Below the pieces are notes generated by a model, which did not search any database, had not been told where the DNA came from, and saw only the letters and a list, made by a program, of their open reading frames with translations. 64,000 bases of DNA, from the NCBI GenBank assembly GCA_013400975.1, contig WBMZ01003274.1:62001-126000 (forward strand), given 5' to 3'. The DNA is from Atrichornis clamosus (Eukaryota > Chordata > Aves > Passeriformes > Menuridae). The translations under genes were made by a program, and so were the position numbers. Shown in pieces: positions 49,360 through 61,728 of this stretch (within the stretch, counting starts at the first letter, position 1; the number at the start of each line of letters is the position of its first letter).

Positions 49360-51545
49360 TTTCCCCTACACATAAACACTAAAACAGTGAATGCATGCAA
49401 TGGTTAAACCTTGATTAACATCTATTATCCAGCATCCTTTACGCTTCAGTTATACATTTCTGCTAATTTTGACAGGACTAGATACCATTTAAGCCTCACT
49501 TGAAATGTGTGCTTCTCTGCTAGCAAGTTTTCATTTGAATTGGATATTTGACTAAAAAGTCCTCCATTTGTTGAGGAGAACATGTTGTTTGTCAGTTGAC
49601 TTCACCTAGACTCAGACTGAATGACCATAAAAAAATTTCTTGCACTATGGAGAAAATAAAGAAGTGTGGCATTTCTAAATGCCCTTGAAGCCAATCCAGA
49701 AGCTGATGTCATTCATATTAAAATTCTTCTACATATAGATGCAGACAATAATGGTGGGTCTTTACCAAACAGGTCAGTTTTGAAATGCAAAATTCCTCTT
49801 TATTCTTTTTTTGACAGTCTCCTTTTAACTTACTTCCCATTTTTAGTAAGAAACCTGAACAAGAATATATGTCTTCCCCTCAGCCCTGCTGCTTTCAGCA
49901 CAGCTGTTGCTTTCTTCATGATCATTTAATGGAACCAGGGAAATAAGGACAAATGAGAAAATGGATAACAGCATGAAAAGAAGAAGAAATCTTTACACAG
50001 ATAAATAAAATTTAATCTGTGAGGAAAATAATTGATGAGGCAGGAATAGCTGCAAGCATTCCTGTAAATTCCTCAAGGAATACTGGCAAACAGCACTACA
50101 ATTCCTAGGAGACTTTCCTGTGTATCTTTAAAAGATAACATATGCAATCCAAATCTAGAAAAGTCAAGGGATTTTTTGAAAGATTAAAAGGTTTTTTTCA
50201 AGATTGAAAATAAACATTTTATCCTGAAAGGAAACTTCATAATGAAAGATTTAATGCCCACTAGACTAATCAACTTTAAAAAGCAAACAGGAAAGAAAAA
50301 ACCTACTTTCCCCTTGAATATTTTCAAGCTGTTAAGGAGAGAGTTAGTTAGAAGATCTTTGACAACAGTTGCAGGTCCAGACTACAACATAAAGCTCTGA
50401 TCTTTTACTGTCTGACAGTGCTAAGTTTAGCACTTACATTGTTTGAGATTTTTTTTTTGGTCTGTTTTCCAGAACACTGGAGAAAAAAAAAAAAGAGTCC
50501 TGTCAAAGGATTAGGAAACAAACTTTCTGGTGCAGTGCTTTCTCTGTTTCTCTGTCAACCTACTTTGCAGTATTAAGACGCAAGGGAGAGGGTCTTCTTG
50601 AGTGAAATCTGACAACAATTTTTTAATCTTTTAAAGGTTATGTGTTCACTTTCACCTCTCAGAATGAATGAAGTTTAGTACAGATTTTTAGTGAAGCATG
50701 TTTTTAAATGCCATGATACTTTTATAAGTAAATAATTAATAAAGAAATTAAACATTTAAAGAGTAGGTTGTGAGCCCTGCAGTGTGCCTGCGAAGCATTT
50801 GCAGTGGGTGGAACACACCCTACCTGTGTCCATGGCATAGGGGTAGGCAGAGACCTGCTCTTTCTGTCACCATTGCTGATGTTTTCCTGAGTAGAAAGAG
50901 GCAAGGAGTGAACAGAGACCACATCCAACCTCAAGTGAAAATCTCAAATTCAGCAGCTCAAAAAGTTGCGGGTAGAAAATTGTTTTTGCTTGCTTGACTT
51001 TTTTTTTTTTTTTCCTCTCTCCTTCCTTTTCTTTCTTTTAAGTTTGTATTTTAGAAAGAACTCAAACAAATTGAAACACCTCCCCAGCGCCTAGATCACT
51101 GGATCACATGGGACAGATAACAGCCACATCAGGTACTGTTGCAAGATGTCTAGATTCTTGGTGGATAAGCACTGGGCAACCTTATATGGAGCAGAAGCAG
51201 AGCCAGCAACTCCAGCAAAAGAAGCAGTGCCAACTGCTTCCCAGATTGAGGGAGAAGCACAGATCAGACTCGAAATTCACCCATCTCTTTGTAAGGGACA
51301 GTAGTCCTAAGGCCACATAAAAATCGTCCATTTTTTTGGTGTAGTGTTTACTGTTTCGTCAGTTGTCCTCCAGGCAGAATCTAGCCCTCATTAGCTCTGT
51401 GTTAATGAGGTGTTGCTAAAGATAGATGAGAATTACTGTTCGCATTGAGTAGCAATTTCACCAGGCGGCATTGGTACCTTTATGTAGGGGTCATGGAAAT
51501 AATATTAAAAAGACAGCCATGTAAGATAAATACTGAAATTACTTA
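49360..51545. other. AT-rich non-coding stretch
   Basis: No gene is supported. A plus-strand frame at 49666-49778 runs to a fair donor-like AACAG|GTCAGT, but lacks any acceptor or family evidence. A long pyrimidine tract lies at 50998-51039. Somewhat GC-richer sequence occurs at 50760-50900 and 51080-51300. Confidence 0.5.
50998..51039 (+). repeat. 42-base uninterrupted pyrimidine tract
   Basis: A run of pyrimidines beginning with C and 15 T, then mixed CT (CCTCTCTCCTTCC...). Long polypyrimidine tracts can be slippage-prone and may form triplex DNA. It is not followed by a convincing exon. Confidence 0.85.
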
Positions 51546-51546
51546 C

Positions 51547-51763
51547 TGGTGTGGTACTGACTAAGCAGTGTAGCAGACTTCAAATAAATCTGCTCTAATT
51601 TCTTTTTGTGAGAAGGATCATCTCCCAAGTCCTGCAGTTTTATCTGCCAGGTCGGGTTCCTGGGCAAGTAGTTTTGACCCAAGGAAATGGGACACTGGGT
51701 TATCACTTCAGCCCAGGATTTAGGTGGGCTTTTCATTTGTTTCTTTCCATACTCTCTTTAAAT
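51547..51763 (-). pseudogene. Splice-bounded exon-like segment with an apparent frame break
   Basis: On the minus strand a good acceptor (TATTTCTTTCACCAG) ends at 51764 and a near-consensus donor (ACCA|GTAAGTAA) starts at 51546, enclosing 217 bases. The start reads LKRVWKETNEKPT in one frame and then hits TAA. The rest reads KSWAEVITQCPISLG, then RNPTWQIKLQDLGDD, then KKKLEQIYLKSATLLSQYH in a frame one base away, which itself has a TAA just inside the acceptor. A single-base shift would join two protein-like halves, suggesting a decayed exon. Alternatively the true acceptor may be a later AG, or the ATG at 51734-51736 may start translation. No family recognised. It is the strongest splice-site pair in the window. 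Confidence 0.27.
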
Positions 51764-51799
51764 CTGGTGAAAGAAATACATTACTTTTATTTTGACTAA

Positions 51800-52920
51800 T
51801 GGACTTTAATGAAAGTAGGATTGTGACTTGGCAAAGAAGTACAAGCTGGAAAGTACAGACATGGAAATAAACCTGGAGAGAGTGACTGGGGACAGATGAA
51901 GACAGGTGCTGGTGGCATAAAGAAGAGGAATGCAATAGGGAAAAAGGTTAGAGAGATAGCTTGGGGCAAAACTTTGAGGGTCTTTCAATGCAAGGACACG
52001 GAGTCTGAACTCAAGGTGAGCTATGCGAGTAAAATTAAATAGGATTAACTTCCTCTGTGAGCTATCCAGATACACATAACAAATTTTGCAATTCTATTTT
52101 TTAAAAGTGAAACTTAAATAGACAGAAGTTCAGTATTTTAGTCAGATTCTGATCTGCTCTCAGAGAACAATTAATATATGTTGAGTGTCTTAACATAAAA
52201 CAAGTGAGAAAAGATATAAACAGATGCACTCCAGAAGCTAAAACAAGCTGAGAAGAGACTTTAGGTACAAGGGCCATGTTGTGAAGTTACTGATCATTCA
52301 TTCGAGGGGTAGAGAATTTGAAGCAATGTACTCAGGAACAGTGATGTGTTCCAACACTCAGAACTTGCTCTCATTTTTCATTAGGAGCTGTGTCTTCTGC
52401 AAAATCCTAGAAAAGAGAGTGAGGGTAGAAGTAAAGCAAGAAGAATGAATGCTGAAATAAATGTTTGCCAAAGCCTGAAGATAACAGTTACCATGAACCT
52501 GCAACTAAAACTAGTACTCATGGAAATACATTTATGTCTCTCTCTCAGAACTGCACACAGCACTAATGGAAGATGAGAAAATACTGGGAGCCTAATCATG
52601 TCTTGAAACACTGGGTTATGGTTTTACTGTCATTGCATAGGGTCACTCTTAGTAATGTACAGGACAGCTTTGCCATGTGATTAACAAATTTTGGCAGATA
52701 TGAGGTGGTAAATGGTTATAAATTTGCCCTAACAAAAATAGTCAGCTGAAAATGTCTGGAAATCTAAAAGAAGGTTAACCTTCACTTAAAAAAGTGGAAT
52801 TGTTGCTGAACAAGGTTCAAACCCATAAGAATATGTTTGAATTATATAGAGAGTAAGTTACCAAAGGCTTGCAACAGCCTGACAAAATACTCAAAATTAT
52901 GTCAGCAGCTGGGGAATAAA
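51800..52920. other. Non-coding stretch
   Basis: No gene or repeat that I can identify. Short open frames on the minus strand (for example 52381-52611) are hydrophobic low-information frames without splice or start evidence. Confidence 0.5.
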
Positions 52921-52924
52921 AGGA

Positions 52925-53593
52925 AGATAGAAGTTTAGAGAAGACACCCTGGTGGACAACAAGCTCCATATGAGTGAACAGTGTGATGCTGCAACAAAGA
53001 AGCCAACAGGATGCTGGACTGCATCAACAAGAACATCAACAGCAGAGTGATATAAAGAACTCATAATCCCACTCAGCATAGCACTTGACAGGTCACACCT
53101 GGAATACTGTGTTTAGTATACAAAAAGAATCTATCCCTATAAAGAAAAAAAAAGAAGTGGACAAGCTGGAGAGGGTCCAGAAAAGGGCCACAAAGGAGAA
53201 CAAAGGACCAGGAAGCCTGCCAGAATAGGAAAGGCTGAGGGAGCTGGGTTTGTTCAGACTTGATAAAAGAAGACTTTGGGGAGGCCTTAGCAACATGTTC
53301 CTGTATTTAAGGGGTGGCTACAAAGAAGAGGGAGACTCCCTTCTTACATGGAGTCACATGGAAAAGACAAGTGGTAATGGGCATAAGTTACTCCTGAGGA
53401 GATTCTGAATGAACACAAAATCAAAATACTTTACAGTAAGAACAATCAGCCTTTGGAATAATCTCCCCAGACAAGTGGTGCATTCCCCAACATTGGACAC
53501 TTTTAAGATTCAGCTGGACAGGGTGCTGGGCCATCTTGTCTGAAGTGTGCTTTTGCCAATACAGGTTCTATGATTTTCTGGTTCTATGATTCT
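52925..53593 (+). mobile_element. CR1 LINE 3' end with tail repeat
   Basis: The segment begins at ACACCCTGGTGGACAACAAG (the CR1 ORF2 VDNK-L block). It continues through ATGCTGGACTGCATCAACAA, CACACCTGGAATACTGTGTT (HLEYCV-type), GGTCCAGAAAAGGGCCACAA and GGCTGAGGGAGCTGGGTTTG. It reaches the 3' words CAGCTGGACAGGGTGCTGGG and CCATCTTGTCTGAAGTGTGC. The last bases are two TTCTATGATT units, the diagnostic CR1 tail. Some of the usual sequence just before the tail seems missing. About 670 bases, 5'-truncated, with stops and frameshifts. Its words differ from the 18.7 and 47.8 kb copies, so it is another subfamily. Confidence 0.92.
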
Positions 53594-54850
53594 TCTAAGG
53601 AGGTTATCCACATTTAACATTCAAGAATGTTAAAATGGTTGTATATGTTCACAGTTATTTCACAGAATATCACCTCATATGTAAATGCCTGTTGTCAAAA
53701 CTGGAACTTTCTGCAGGAATATACTAGATTTGATTTGGGTTTCGTGGGACTGGTTCCTTATATCTAGAACTGAGTAAGTACCAGAGAGCAGAAAGAAGTC
53801 CAGAACACACAACTGTGTTACTTATCAGTGTAGCCACCTTACATACAGAAAAATGGGTTTTCAAGTCATTGACTTAAATAAGGTCAAAGGAACTCTCCTA
53901 CATCAAATTATTACATCAGAGAAGGAGATTCTATAGCCCTACAACCCAAGTACTGATGTCAGAGACACATATTGAAGCTCCTGCGCTCTCTGCAGAGGTG
54001 GGCACTGACTTGGGGTTAGGACAAAACATCCCGTGTTTTCTTTGAGCTTTTCTGCTGCTAGGCTGTTGTATGGAAGGGGATGTGGCAGCAGATGATATTA
54101 ATAATTGGTATCAGTCCCTTCAGATGCCACTTTCTGCATTGTATAACTAATTACATAAGAATCTCTGTTTCCACTAAGATGGCTGGGACCTAGATATCAA
54201 AAATGGGTTTGAAATATCATCTCTGACCTGAAGAAAGAAAGATCCTGAATTGTTTTTAGTTCTTATCTGTCTTTCTTCCTGTGGCTACTTTTCAAAGCAC
54301 CACAGAGAGGTTTATATGCTGGTGAAAAAATGCCTTTCATTTTTTTAATTCGATCTGGAATATATTTGAGATTTCTATATATAGTAAATCCACATCAATA
54401 TTTAGAATGAAGCCTTTCAATTGACAAAAACATGGGAAAAAATTAGACATTTGTATAATTTTCTTGCAAGCTGGGAAAAAAGGATTTTTTACATAAAGTC
54501 TTTGTTTGCCATTGTATAAGATAAGAATAACTGACTTGTCTAAAGTTATCTGTCTTGTGAAAGAGTAATGAATCAACCTGTAAGCTCTGATCACACAGGA
54601 CAGAATCTTTCCCACCAGAGCAGTCTTTCTTTCCTAATCACACTTTGCAAAGCCACTGTTTTTCAGCAACACTTCTTCCACTGTGAAATGCTGCCAGGGA
54701 TAAAAAACAATGCAAATTCATGTGAGCATATTTTGATAGTAACAGAGCAGCTCTGTTTCTCAGACTAGCTGGACAAAGATAAACACATACATGTGTACTA
54801 GAGAGAGGGAGAGTGATAGGTATGCGTATGTGTTTATGTAATCAGATTTA

Positions 54851-54864
54851 TACATACATACATG
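54851..54864 (+). repeat. Short TACA microsatellite
   Basis: Three to four TACA units (TACATACATACATG), with related TG/TA-rich sequence at 54786-54840. Minor simple repeat. Confidence 0.7.
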
Positions 54865-55076
54865 CAAAGACACCACATTAAGGTAGATATAATGGACACT
54901 ACTGCTTTAGATCCTACCAATTGCCCCAGCCTTGCTTCCTTTCAACTGGAAATGCTTTTCATATCTGCTGATTCTGATCAGCAAACCAGCAATATCTTTT
55001 TCGTTTAGATATTGTCAGCGTGATACTTTGAGAAGACATCTGCAATTGGGTATTGCTTTGGAAAAGCCATAATCTG

Positions 55077-55122
55077 TAATTAGTGACGTCAGTCAACTTA
55101 TTAAAATGTAATTATAGAAAGC
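55077..55122 (+). promoter_or_regulatory. Perfect CRE flanked by TAATTA-type homeodomain words
   Basis: The palindrome TGACGTCA occupies 55084-55091. It is preceded by GTAATTAG (55077-55084) and followed after about 20 bases by GTAATTAT. TGACGTCA is the consensus binding site of CREB/ATF factors, and TAATTA cores are typical homeodomain sites. CpG-containing palindromes of this type are uncommon in CpG-poor intergenic DNA. This is only a motif cluster, with no adjacent gene; a distal enhancer is an inference. Confidence 0.3.
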
Positions 55123-55518
55123 ACTTTAATAATAAAACACTAGGATGAATATTACAGGTCTTTTTCAGGGCCATAATCACAGTGAAAAAGATCTCTGTTA
55201 CCATCTTTTTCTTTTGGTTTTGGGCCTGATTGATACGGCTTGAGGATTTCACTTATTTACCTACGAAAATCATCTTAATCATATCTTAAAAATACAGTTT
55301 TATTTCTCAGTAAATTCAGCTGTCCTAGAAGGTAGTAAAGTCATTGGAAAAATTAAAAAAAAAATTAAAAAAAGAAAAAAACAAACCTTGACTATATTAT
55401 TTACTGCCATATTAGAGGAAATCCTGCAAACTGTGTGCTTACTAAAAAGGGAGAAAGCTAAGGACTCAATCTGAAGTACACCCACAGAGACCTTCATGAC
55501 AACTGAGGATGGACACAG

Positions 55519-55534
55519 AAATAAATAAATAAAT
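55519..55534 (+). repeat. AAAT microsatellite
   Basis: Four AAAT/AATA units (GAAATAAATAAATAAATG). Simple repeat. Confidence 0.8.
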
Positions 55535-58500
55535 GCAAGGAGATAAAACACTGAGACAGGATGAGTCATTTTGTATCAGTCAGTGCCAGCTTTACATTTG
55601 CATTGTGGAAGGTCAATTATCTCACACTGAAATATAGCTGAAACTATGAACTCAGTAGCTCTGGGCACTTAACACTGTTTAGATCTGTACTTTAACACTT
55701 AATATTTTTCCTGAAGGGAAATGATTAATAATTGCATTCAGTGAAGCATACACTTTAAAAGATTGACCCTTACAAGCTGTTGGTTTTTTTTAGGATTAGA
55801 AAAACGTAGCTTTTCCCCTGATACTATCTACTTATTTTACGTCTTTTAAACTTCACAAAGCTGCCAAATGTAACATGCTAAAGGCAAAAATTTAAAGATA
55901 ACTAATTAGAAGAGTATTTTGCGATTATGTTTTAGACCATTCAGCAACAAATAAGACATTATTTGATGTTGAGTCTGATATTGATGAAAGTTCAGACTTT
56001 CGTCCTATTGAATTCAGTGCCACGTATCATGTAAAGCTTAAATGGGGCCAAGGAGCAGACCGAAAATTATGTCTGTTAATTCTTCAGTTTGCATATTGAG
56101 ACATACACTCTGATTTCTTTTGAGATCCTGGAAATCTTTTTTAAAGGATTCACTCCTACATAGGAAAGGCCTCTGGCTTCAGCAATAACTTGCCAGACCT
56201 GAGATATATCCCAAGTGTATTTTGAGAAACAAGAAAATTTTAGCAATAGGAGACCCCGTATTTGGGTCTGCAACCCAGCATTCATAGTTAATGAACTTGT
56301 CTAGAGATAATGCTGACTGGACAGAGAACGGTGCACAAAATGAACAGAGATATTGGTTAGACACTGTATTTGAGAATCTAGCTGCTTCTGCACAGCACAC
56401 CAGTTGCTCTGTCATAATGATGTTCAAGAAAAATTTTGTCGTGTTTTCTTCTTATCTCAAGTATGTATCTCATGTCCTGCCCAGGCTGCTCACAGTCATG
56501 TCTGTTGTGTTTGTATATTCATAGGTGGATACAATGCATGAGGATGTGCACTGAAAGTATAGACACCAGCTTCAAAGACATCCAAAGAGCTTTTTCTTGG
56601 CAATAACAGTTAGTCCACATCTGCAATAGCTAATCTTGACACTGTGTTAAGTGCAAGAGGCTCTCAGCCCCATGACAATGCTTTCAGAATACAATGGAAA
56701 GAATAGACTGTTCAATCTAATATAAAAGCAAATATTGTTAAGCAAATGATCTTTACTCTCTCAAAAAATATATCCACTCACAAACGTATAGAGAAGCATA
56801 TAATGCAATTATTAACATGTGATCTACTCTGTAATCTGAGTATGTGGCTTGAATACTTTTTTTCAATATAACTGAAAATAATTTCCATCAGCACAGTGGT
56901 AAACTAAAAACTGAAACTTGCAGCTGGGCATTGCATAGTGCCATAGTTAATAACTAGAAAGGGAGGGTTATGGTCAGCCAATATACTTTGAAAAACATTA
57001 TTTATTTTACTGCCAGTGAATGAAATGTGATGTGTGCAGACAGATGTTGCACAGCATACTTCACGCCATTTCACACATTCTCTGCAGTAAATTAGGCTTC
57101 ATTGTTTCAAGTATTTACAATGGAAATGAAATGAAAAAAAATTGCTTGAGAATATAATTTACATTTCCAGTGTATAATTATCACCAGATTTAATGCCATA
57201 GTCTTTCATACAGTATTCTTTCAGTTCCTTAAGATAAAGCCTAATTTTCTGATTTTTTGCACATGTTTGAAATGAGAAGAACATTTTACAGTTTTGCAGT
57301 AAGGGGTTTGGCTTATCTTGCTTACTTCTCTCCGTCTGAACCTACCAGGTGGCACAGAGGAGTGAAAAACATCTCACCAGCAGGTGATACTCACAGTGTC
57401 ATGGATTCCCTGGTGGTTGGATTGCTGGTACAACTGTTTCCTACCCCTTCTCTCCTATACATTCCTACTTTCTCCAAGGTTAAGAGGACAAGAGATGAGT
57501 CAGAAGAACAAGTGCACTCTTTTCTACACATCCTGCTTTACTCAGCAAGTAAACAGCCCAATTTCCCAGCAAACAGAGATTAATGTCTCTCACTGTCACT
57601 ACATACATATTTATTTTACACAATTCAGAGTCTGAAGAAACTTAAATGGGACTTTAGAAATCATGTTAAGAGGTGGAATTTGGTCTCTGTTTAACTCACA
57701 TCAAGATACACTAATCATTGAGGTGGCCTTCGTTAGCATTCTGATGCTTGAGGATAACAGCAGGCACCAAGACAGCTATTTCCAGCACCATTAATTTTCA
57801 GGAATATTTTTACAGAGATCCTGCAAGGATGCTCTATGGCTTTCTTCATCATGGCTATTTCTGATTCAGAGCTCCAGCTAAACAGCGCCAAAACATTTAA
57901 AATGTGTGCCAAGAGGAATTCTGCTGCTCTGTAAGTATTACAACTTCTGAACTGAACTGACAGTGCCCCGCCTCGGTTATTTCCCAAGTTTTAATCCTCT
58001 TGTCATGTCAAGATTTTTTGCTGTTGTTGCTGTTTTGTATTAACATTGAAATATTTTTATGACTGTAAATTTTGAATGTATATAGACCGTTAGGTTACAA
58101 CAAAGTCGTGGGTGCCACTTGCTTTTCTGAAGACTTTAATTTGCTTCAGTTGAGACAGAAAAGGAAGTATCATCCAAAATACCTTGCAGAACTCCAAATC
58201 ACAATTCTCACCAAATATTAACTCCCACTAACTCCTTTTAGCAAAACTGATCAACAGAATGGAACTATGACTTTATTTTCCATTATGCAGTCAGCCACAG
58301 ATAGATAATTGTTAAATAAAGGGTAAGTCCAGAGTAAGAGATTTTCCTTTAAAATCATGATCTATCAAGAATTCCTGAAAAATTTCTAATGGACAGACAC
58401 TTCAAAATCAACACAAAGAATAACCAGAGTCTGGCTTGAAATATAGCCTTTACAGCCATTTTGTCCTCCTTCTAACAAACTTGTCAAACAACATTTCATC

Positions 58501-58870
58501 CTATCTATCTAATTTAAGAGGTATAATATTGATCCTTCCCAGTATGCCAATTAATCTTTCAAAAAAGTTTTGAGAGGAAATGTAGCTATATTTATCTTTA
58601 AATCAATATTCAGCTTTCTAGTTACAGTAATCATTTTTATTTTATACAAATTTACATGGTTCAAACTTACACAAAAAAGAATTTGGGAGAGCAAATGAAG
58701 AATAAAATACTTATCTGGTGTGTCAAGAGAAACATGGACATAATGTGTTTTGTGACAGAAAGAGAGTTTAAGACACTAAGGTAAAATAAAACATAAGAAA
58801 TGGCTTGTTATCTGTAGCCAAAATAAAGGTTTGCATATTTCAAGTGGTATCAAGCACAAAAAATTTTAGG

Positions 58871-58884
58871 ATATATATATATAT
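58871..58884 (+). repeat. TA microsatellite
   Basis: Short uninterrupted AT run (ATATATATATATAT). Simple repeat. Confidence 0.8.
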
Positions 58885-61137
58885 TTAACATCAAATATAA
58901 ACAAGACATTTTGAAGAGAAAAGTAATTTTATTCCTTTATTTTTCAGATATTCTCAGAAGTCACACATGTTTACATTTGCCAAACTTTAACATTCAAAGT
59001 ATACAGATGAGATATACTTTGTAGAAACATGACATGCAGTCGAGTTACTGGACAGGAACTGAATGAACTGACATTTTACAACAGAATTCTAAAATTGTTT
59101 CTTAAGCTTTTAAGTTGTCTTGTTTTATTTAAACGTATGTTGTCAACTTTTATAGCACTTAACAACACTTATTAGGGACATGAATTGAAACTTAGCCTAA
59201 CACCTGAAGCTGAGTCTTTCCTATCCTGTTAAATGTTGCTTGCTGCATAAATAAGGCCTGTCAGAAATCACTCAGTACTTTTGTGCATTTTTCAGTCTCA
59301 GAAGCCTTTTTTTTTCTCAATAATATTGGTCAGAACGAGTCTCTGTCCTGTCCACTTACATGAATCTTCTGCTGTCCAATGATGGACATATCACGACAGA
59401 TCTCTAGGTTTATTCTCACCACAGTTCCCTCATATTTCCATCTTCTTTCTGGATATATTTAGGTTAAAAAAATTGTTGAGCCAAGTCATTAACATTTCTT
59501 ACATATTGATTCAAGGTAATATCTAGCATTTTTCAAAGGTGTTTGCTTTAGGAAGAAATGAGAGTTGAATCTATACCTTTAATGGATTTACACCCTTCAC
59601 ACCCATATGTTAAAACGAAAATAACATCTGAACTGCAAATTTCAGAATTTGGTCTTTAACTAGTAGATTTTCAAAAGCCTCATTCTGTTTAAGATGATGA
59701 ACGTAACTACCACTTTTCAAGCTGATATTCTTCTCCTTCCAAAACACCCCTATTGGTTTGAATGTGACTGCCAAAATATGCAAACTGCTTCACCACTTGT
59801 ATTCCTCTGACTTCGGAAGCAGCACAGGTTACAAACTGACAGAGCTTTGACTAGATGCTCTGAGCTAATTGCTACTTCCACTTTCTTGAGATGTCAGATG
59901 GGATTTTCTGCTGTGGTTAAGGAAAGAAGTCAGCACACAACTCTCCTACCTGTAGCAGGGCTCTCCAGACACAAACAGCAGGGATCACTTTGAACAAGAG
60001 CAGTCACCACTTGCTTTTCAGTCAGGTTTGCCTTGTGGTGACTCTCTTTCAAACAGCAACAAAACAGACAAAATATACTTAAACTTCCAACTGTAGAGCT
60101 TCAAAAGAATTGCCAGGAAGTGTCAAAAGCACATGTCATTTCTGCAGCTGGTTTTAGTTTGTTTCTCTTTAGCAAGATACAGAAGTATGAGATTTTTTTT
60201 CTCGAGTTTTTTACTCGAATGTCTGTTCAGCTGGTAGGGTGGGAACAGAAGTAATGTTTCATCTAGTTTTCTCAATTTTGCAAGGGTGTATCCCTCTGAA
60301 TTACCCAAAATCAACCCAGATGAATTGACTTAAAGCCTCGGTATGACCTCTGATGAACCTGAAAGGTCTGCATATTGCCTTATTCTGCACAGGATTTGTG
60401 ACAGCACGTGCTCCTATTGTTCTTTTATGTACCTAGAACAGAATATCAGATCAGGATGTCGTGAGTTCTTCCTGGGCTTCTGGTACTTGCACGTTACCAC
60501 CTTGAAACAAGAACATTATGATCTTAAAGCATTATGATTTGATTCTCCCTACCCTCCCCTGGAAACACCCTCCGAGAAGGTAGAATCTATTGAGAATTTG
60601 GGATGATAAGGGGCAGATACAGCTTCTTGGCTGTAAGGCATTATCATCTCTTGTTTATTTCTATTAGACAATAATCTGTGGTTTTAATCAGAGTTTCAGC
60701 ACAATTTAAAAGTGCCTGTCTGAGGGATAATTTATGGGAACTGCCAAATTGCCACTAAGAAACCTCCTCTAAGTGCCTCTCCTAACTCCAGACTTATGAA
60801 AATCACATTTTGGATTATGTGAATGGACATATACAGCTATATCTGAGTGCAAGAGAAGTATATACTCAGACTGTGTGTGGTGGTAGGAAAGAGCCTGTGA
60901 ATGTTGCCTAATTAAGAGGTAGGAAGAAGAGGAGTAGAGGAAAGGAAATTTCTAGTGGAATTCATAGGGGAAAAAGTCCTGTACCTTTTGTGTTTATCCA
61001 GGTTTTCTCATTCAAGAACATCAGAGCCTTCAGTCTTGGATGAAAAGAGAAAAAAACCTTCAAGACCTTACTGCTACAAGCCTTTACCTAAAGGAGAATT
61101 AAACCCATGAGTGTTACCAGTAACAGGGCCTAAATTT

Positions 61138-61165
61138 GCAAATGATCAAAGGCAAATGATCAAAG
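61138..61165 (+). repeat. Perfect 14-base tandem duplication
   Basis: GCAAATGATCAAAG is repeated exactly at 61138-61151 and 61152-61165. Small local duplication. Confidence 0.9.
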
Positions 61166-61727
61166 TAAATGAGCAATATCTCAAGCAGGTTGGGATAGTG
61201 CCTTCCCACACATCTCTCTAAATTATTACTAAACAATGTCTTTGCAATCTGGAAGGGATGGAAAATATATATGCTAAGCAAAGCCCGTTTTGACAAAATA
61301 TAGCAAAAACCTCTGTCATATTTATGGAACAGGACGAAATTACTAGTATACTTAAAATGCAGTCCTAAAAATATGATGCATGAAAGAAGTGCAAGTCACT
61401 ATTGTCTGTCAGAATACTTTAAATTCACTAGCTGAGCTTTGTTATAGTCCCAGTGAGATGGGTAATGAACAGATTTTTCTTGGGATTTCTGAAAATCACA
61501 GGGCATAGCCACTTATGTCCCCCTACCCCAGTCTGATTACAATCTTCCTGCAGTGCATGACATAAGCAGCACCTGGCTAAATTTTCCTAGTATTAAGTTG
61601 ATTTGACAAGCTATTTACAGTGCAAATAAATGCTGATTTAACAACAAAATACATCCTGACAACAAAATAAACAAAGACATCTAAAGGTATAACAAGACAA
61701 AGAGGAGGGGGAAAAAAATAAAAAAGA

Positions 61728-61728
61728 N
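61728..61728. other. Ambiguous base (N) in an A-rich run
   Basis: The only non-ACGT character in the window lies in a long A-rich tract (AAAAAAATAAAAAAGANAAAAAG). This is typical of an unresolved homopolymer region in a draft assembly rather than biology. Confidence 0.95.

Noticed and set aside
49666..49778. Plus-strand frame ending in a donor-like AACAG|GTCAGT
   Set aside because: No acceptor or promoter evidence upstream, and no family match.
57257..57583. 108-codon plus-strand frame
   Set aside because: Composition and context show no gene signals; an overlapping frame in another phase is nearly as long.
60185..60225. Small hairpin CTCGAG-TTTTTT-ACTCGA
   Set aside because: Stem too short for a microRNA precursor and no conserved seed recognised.
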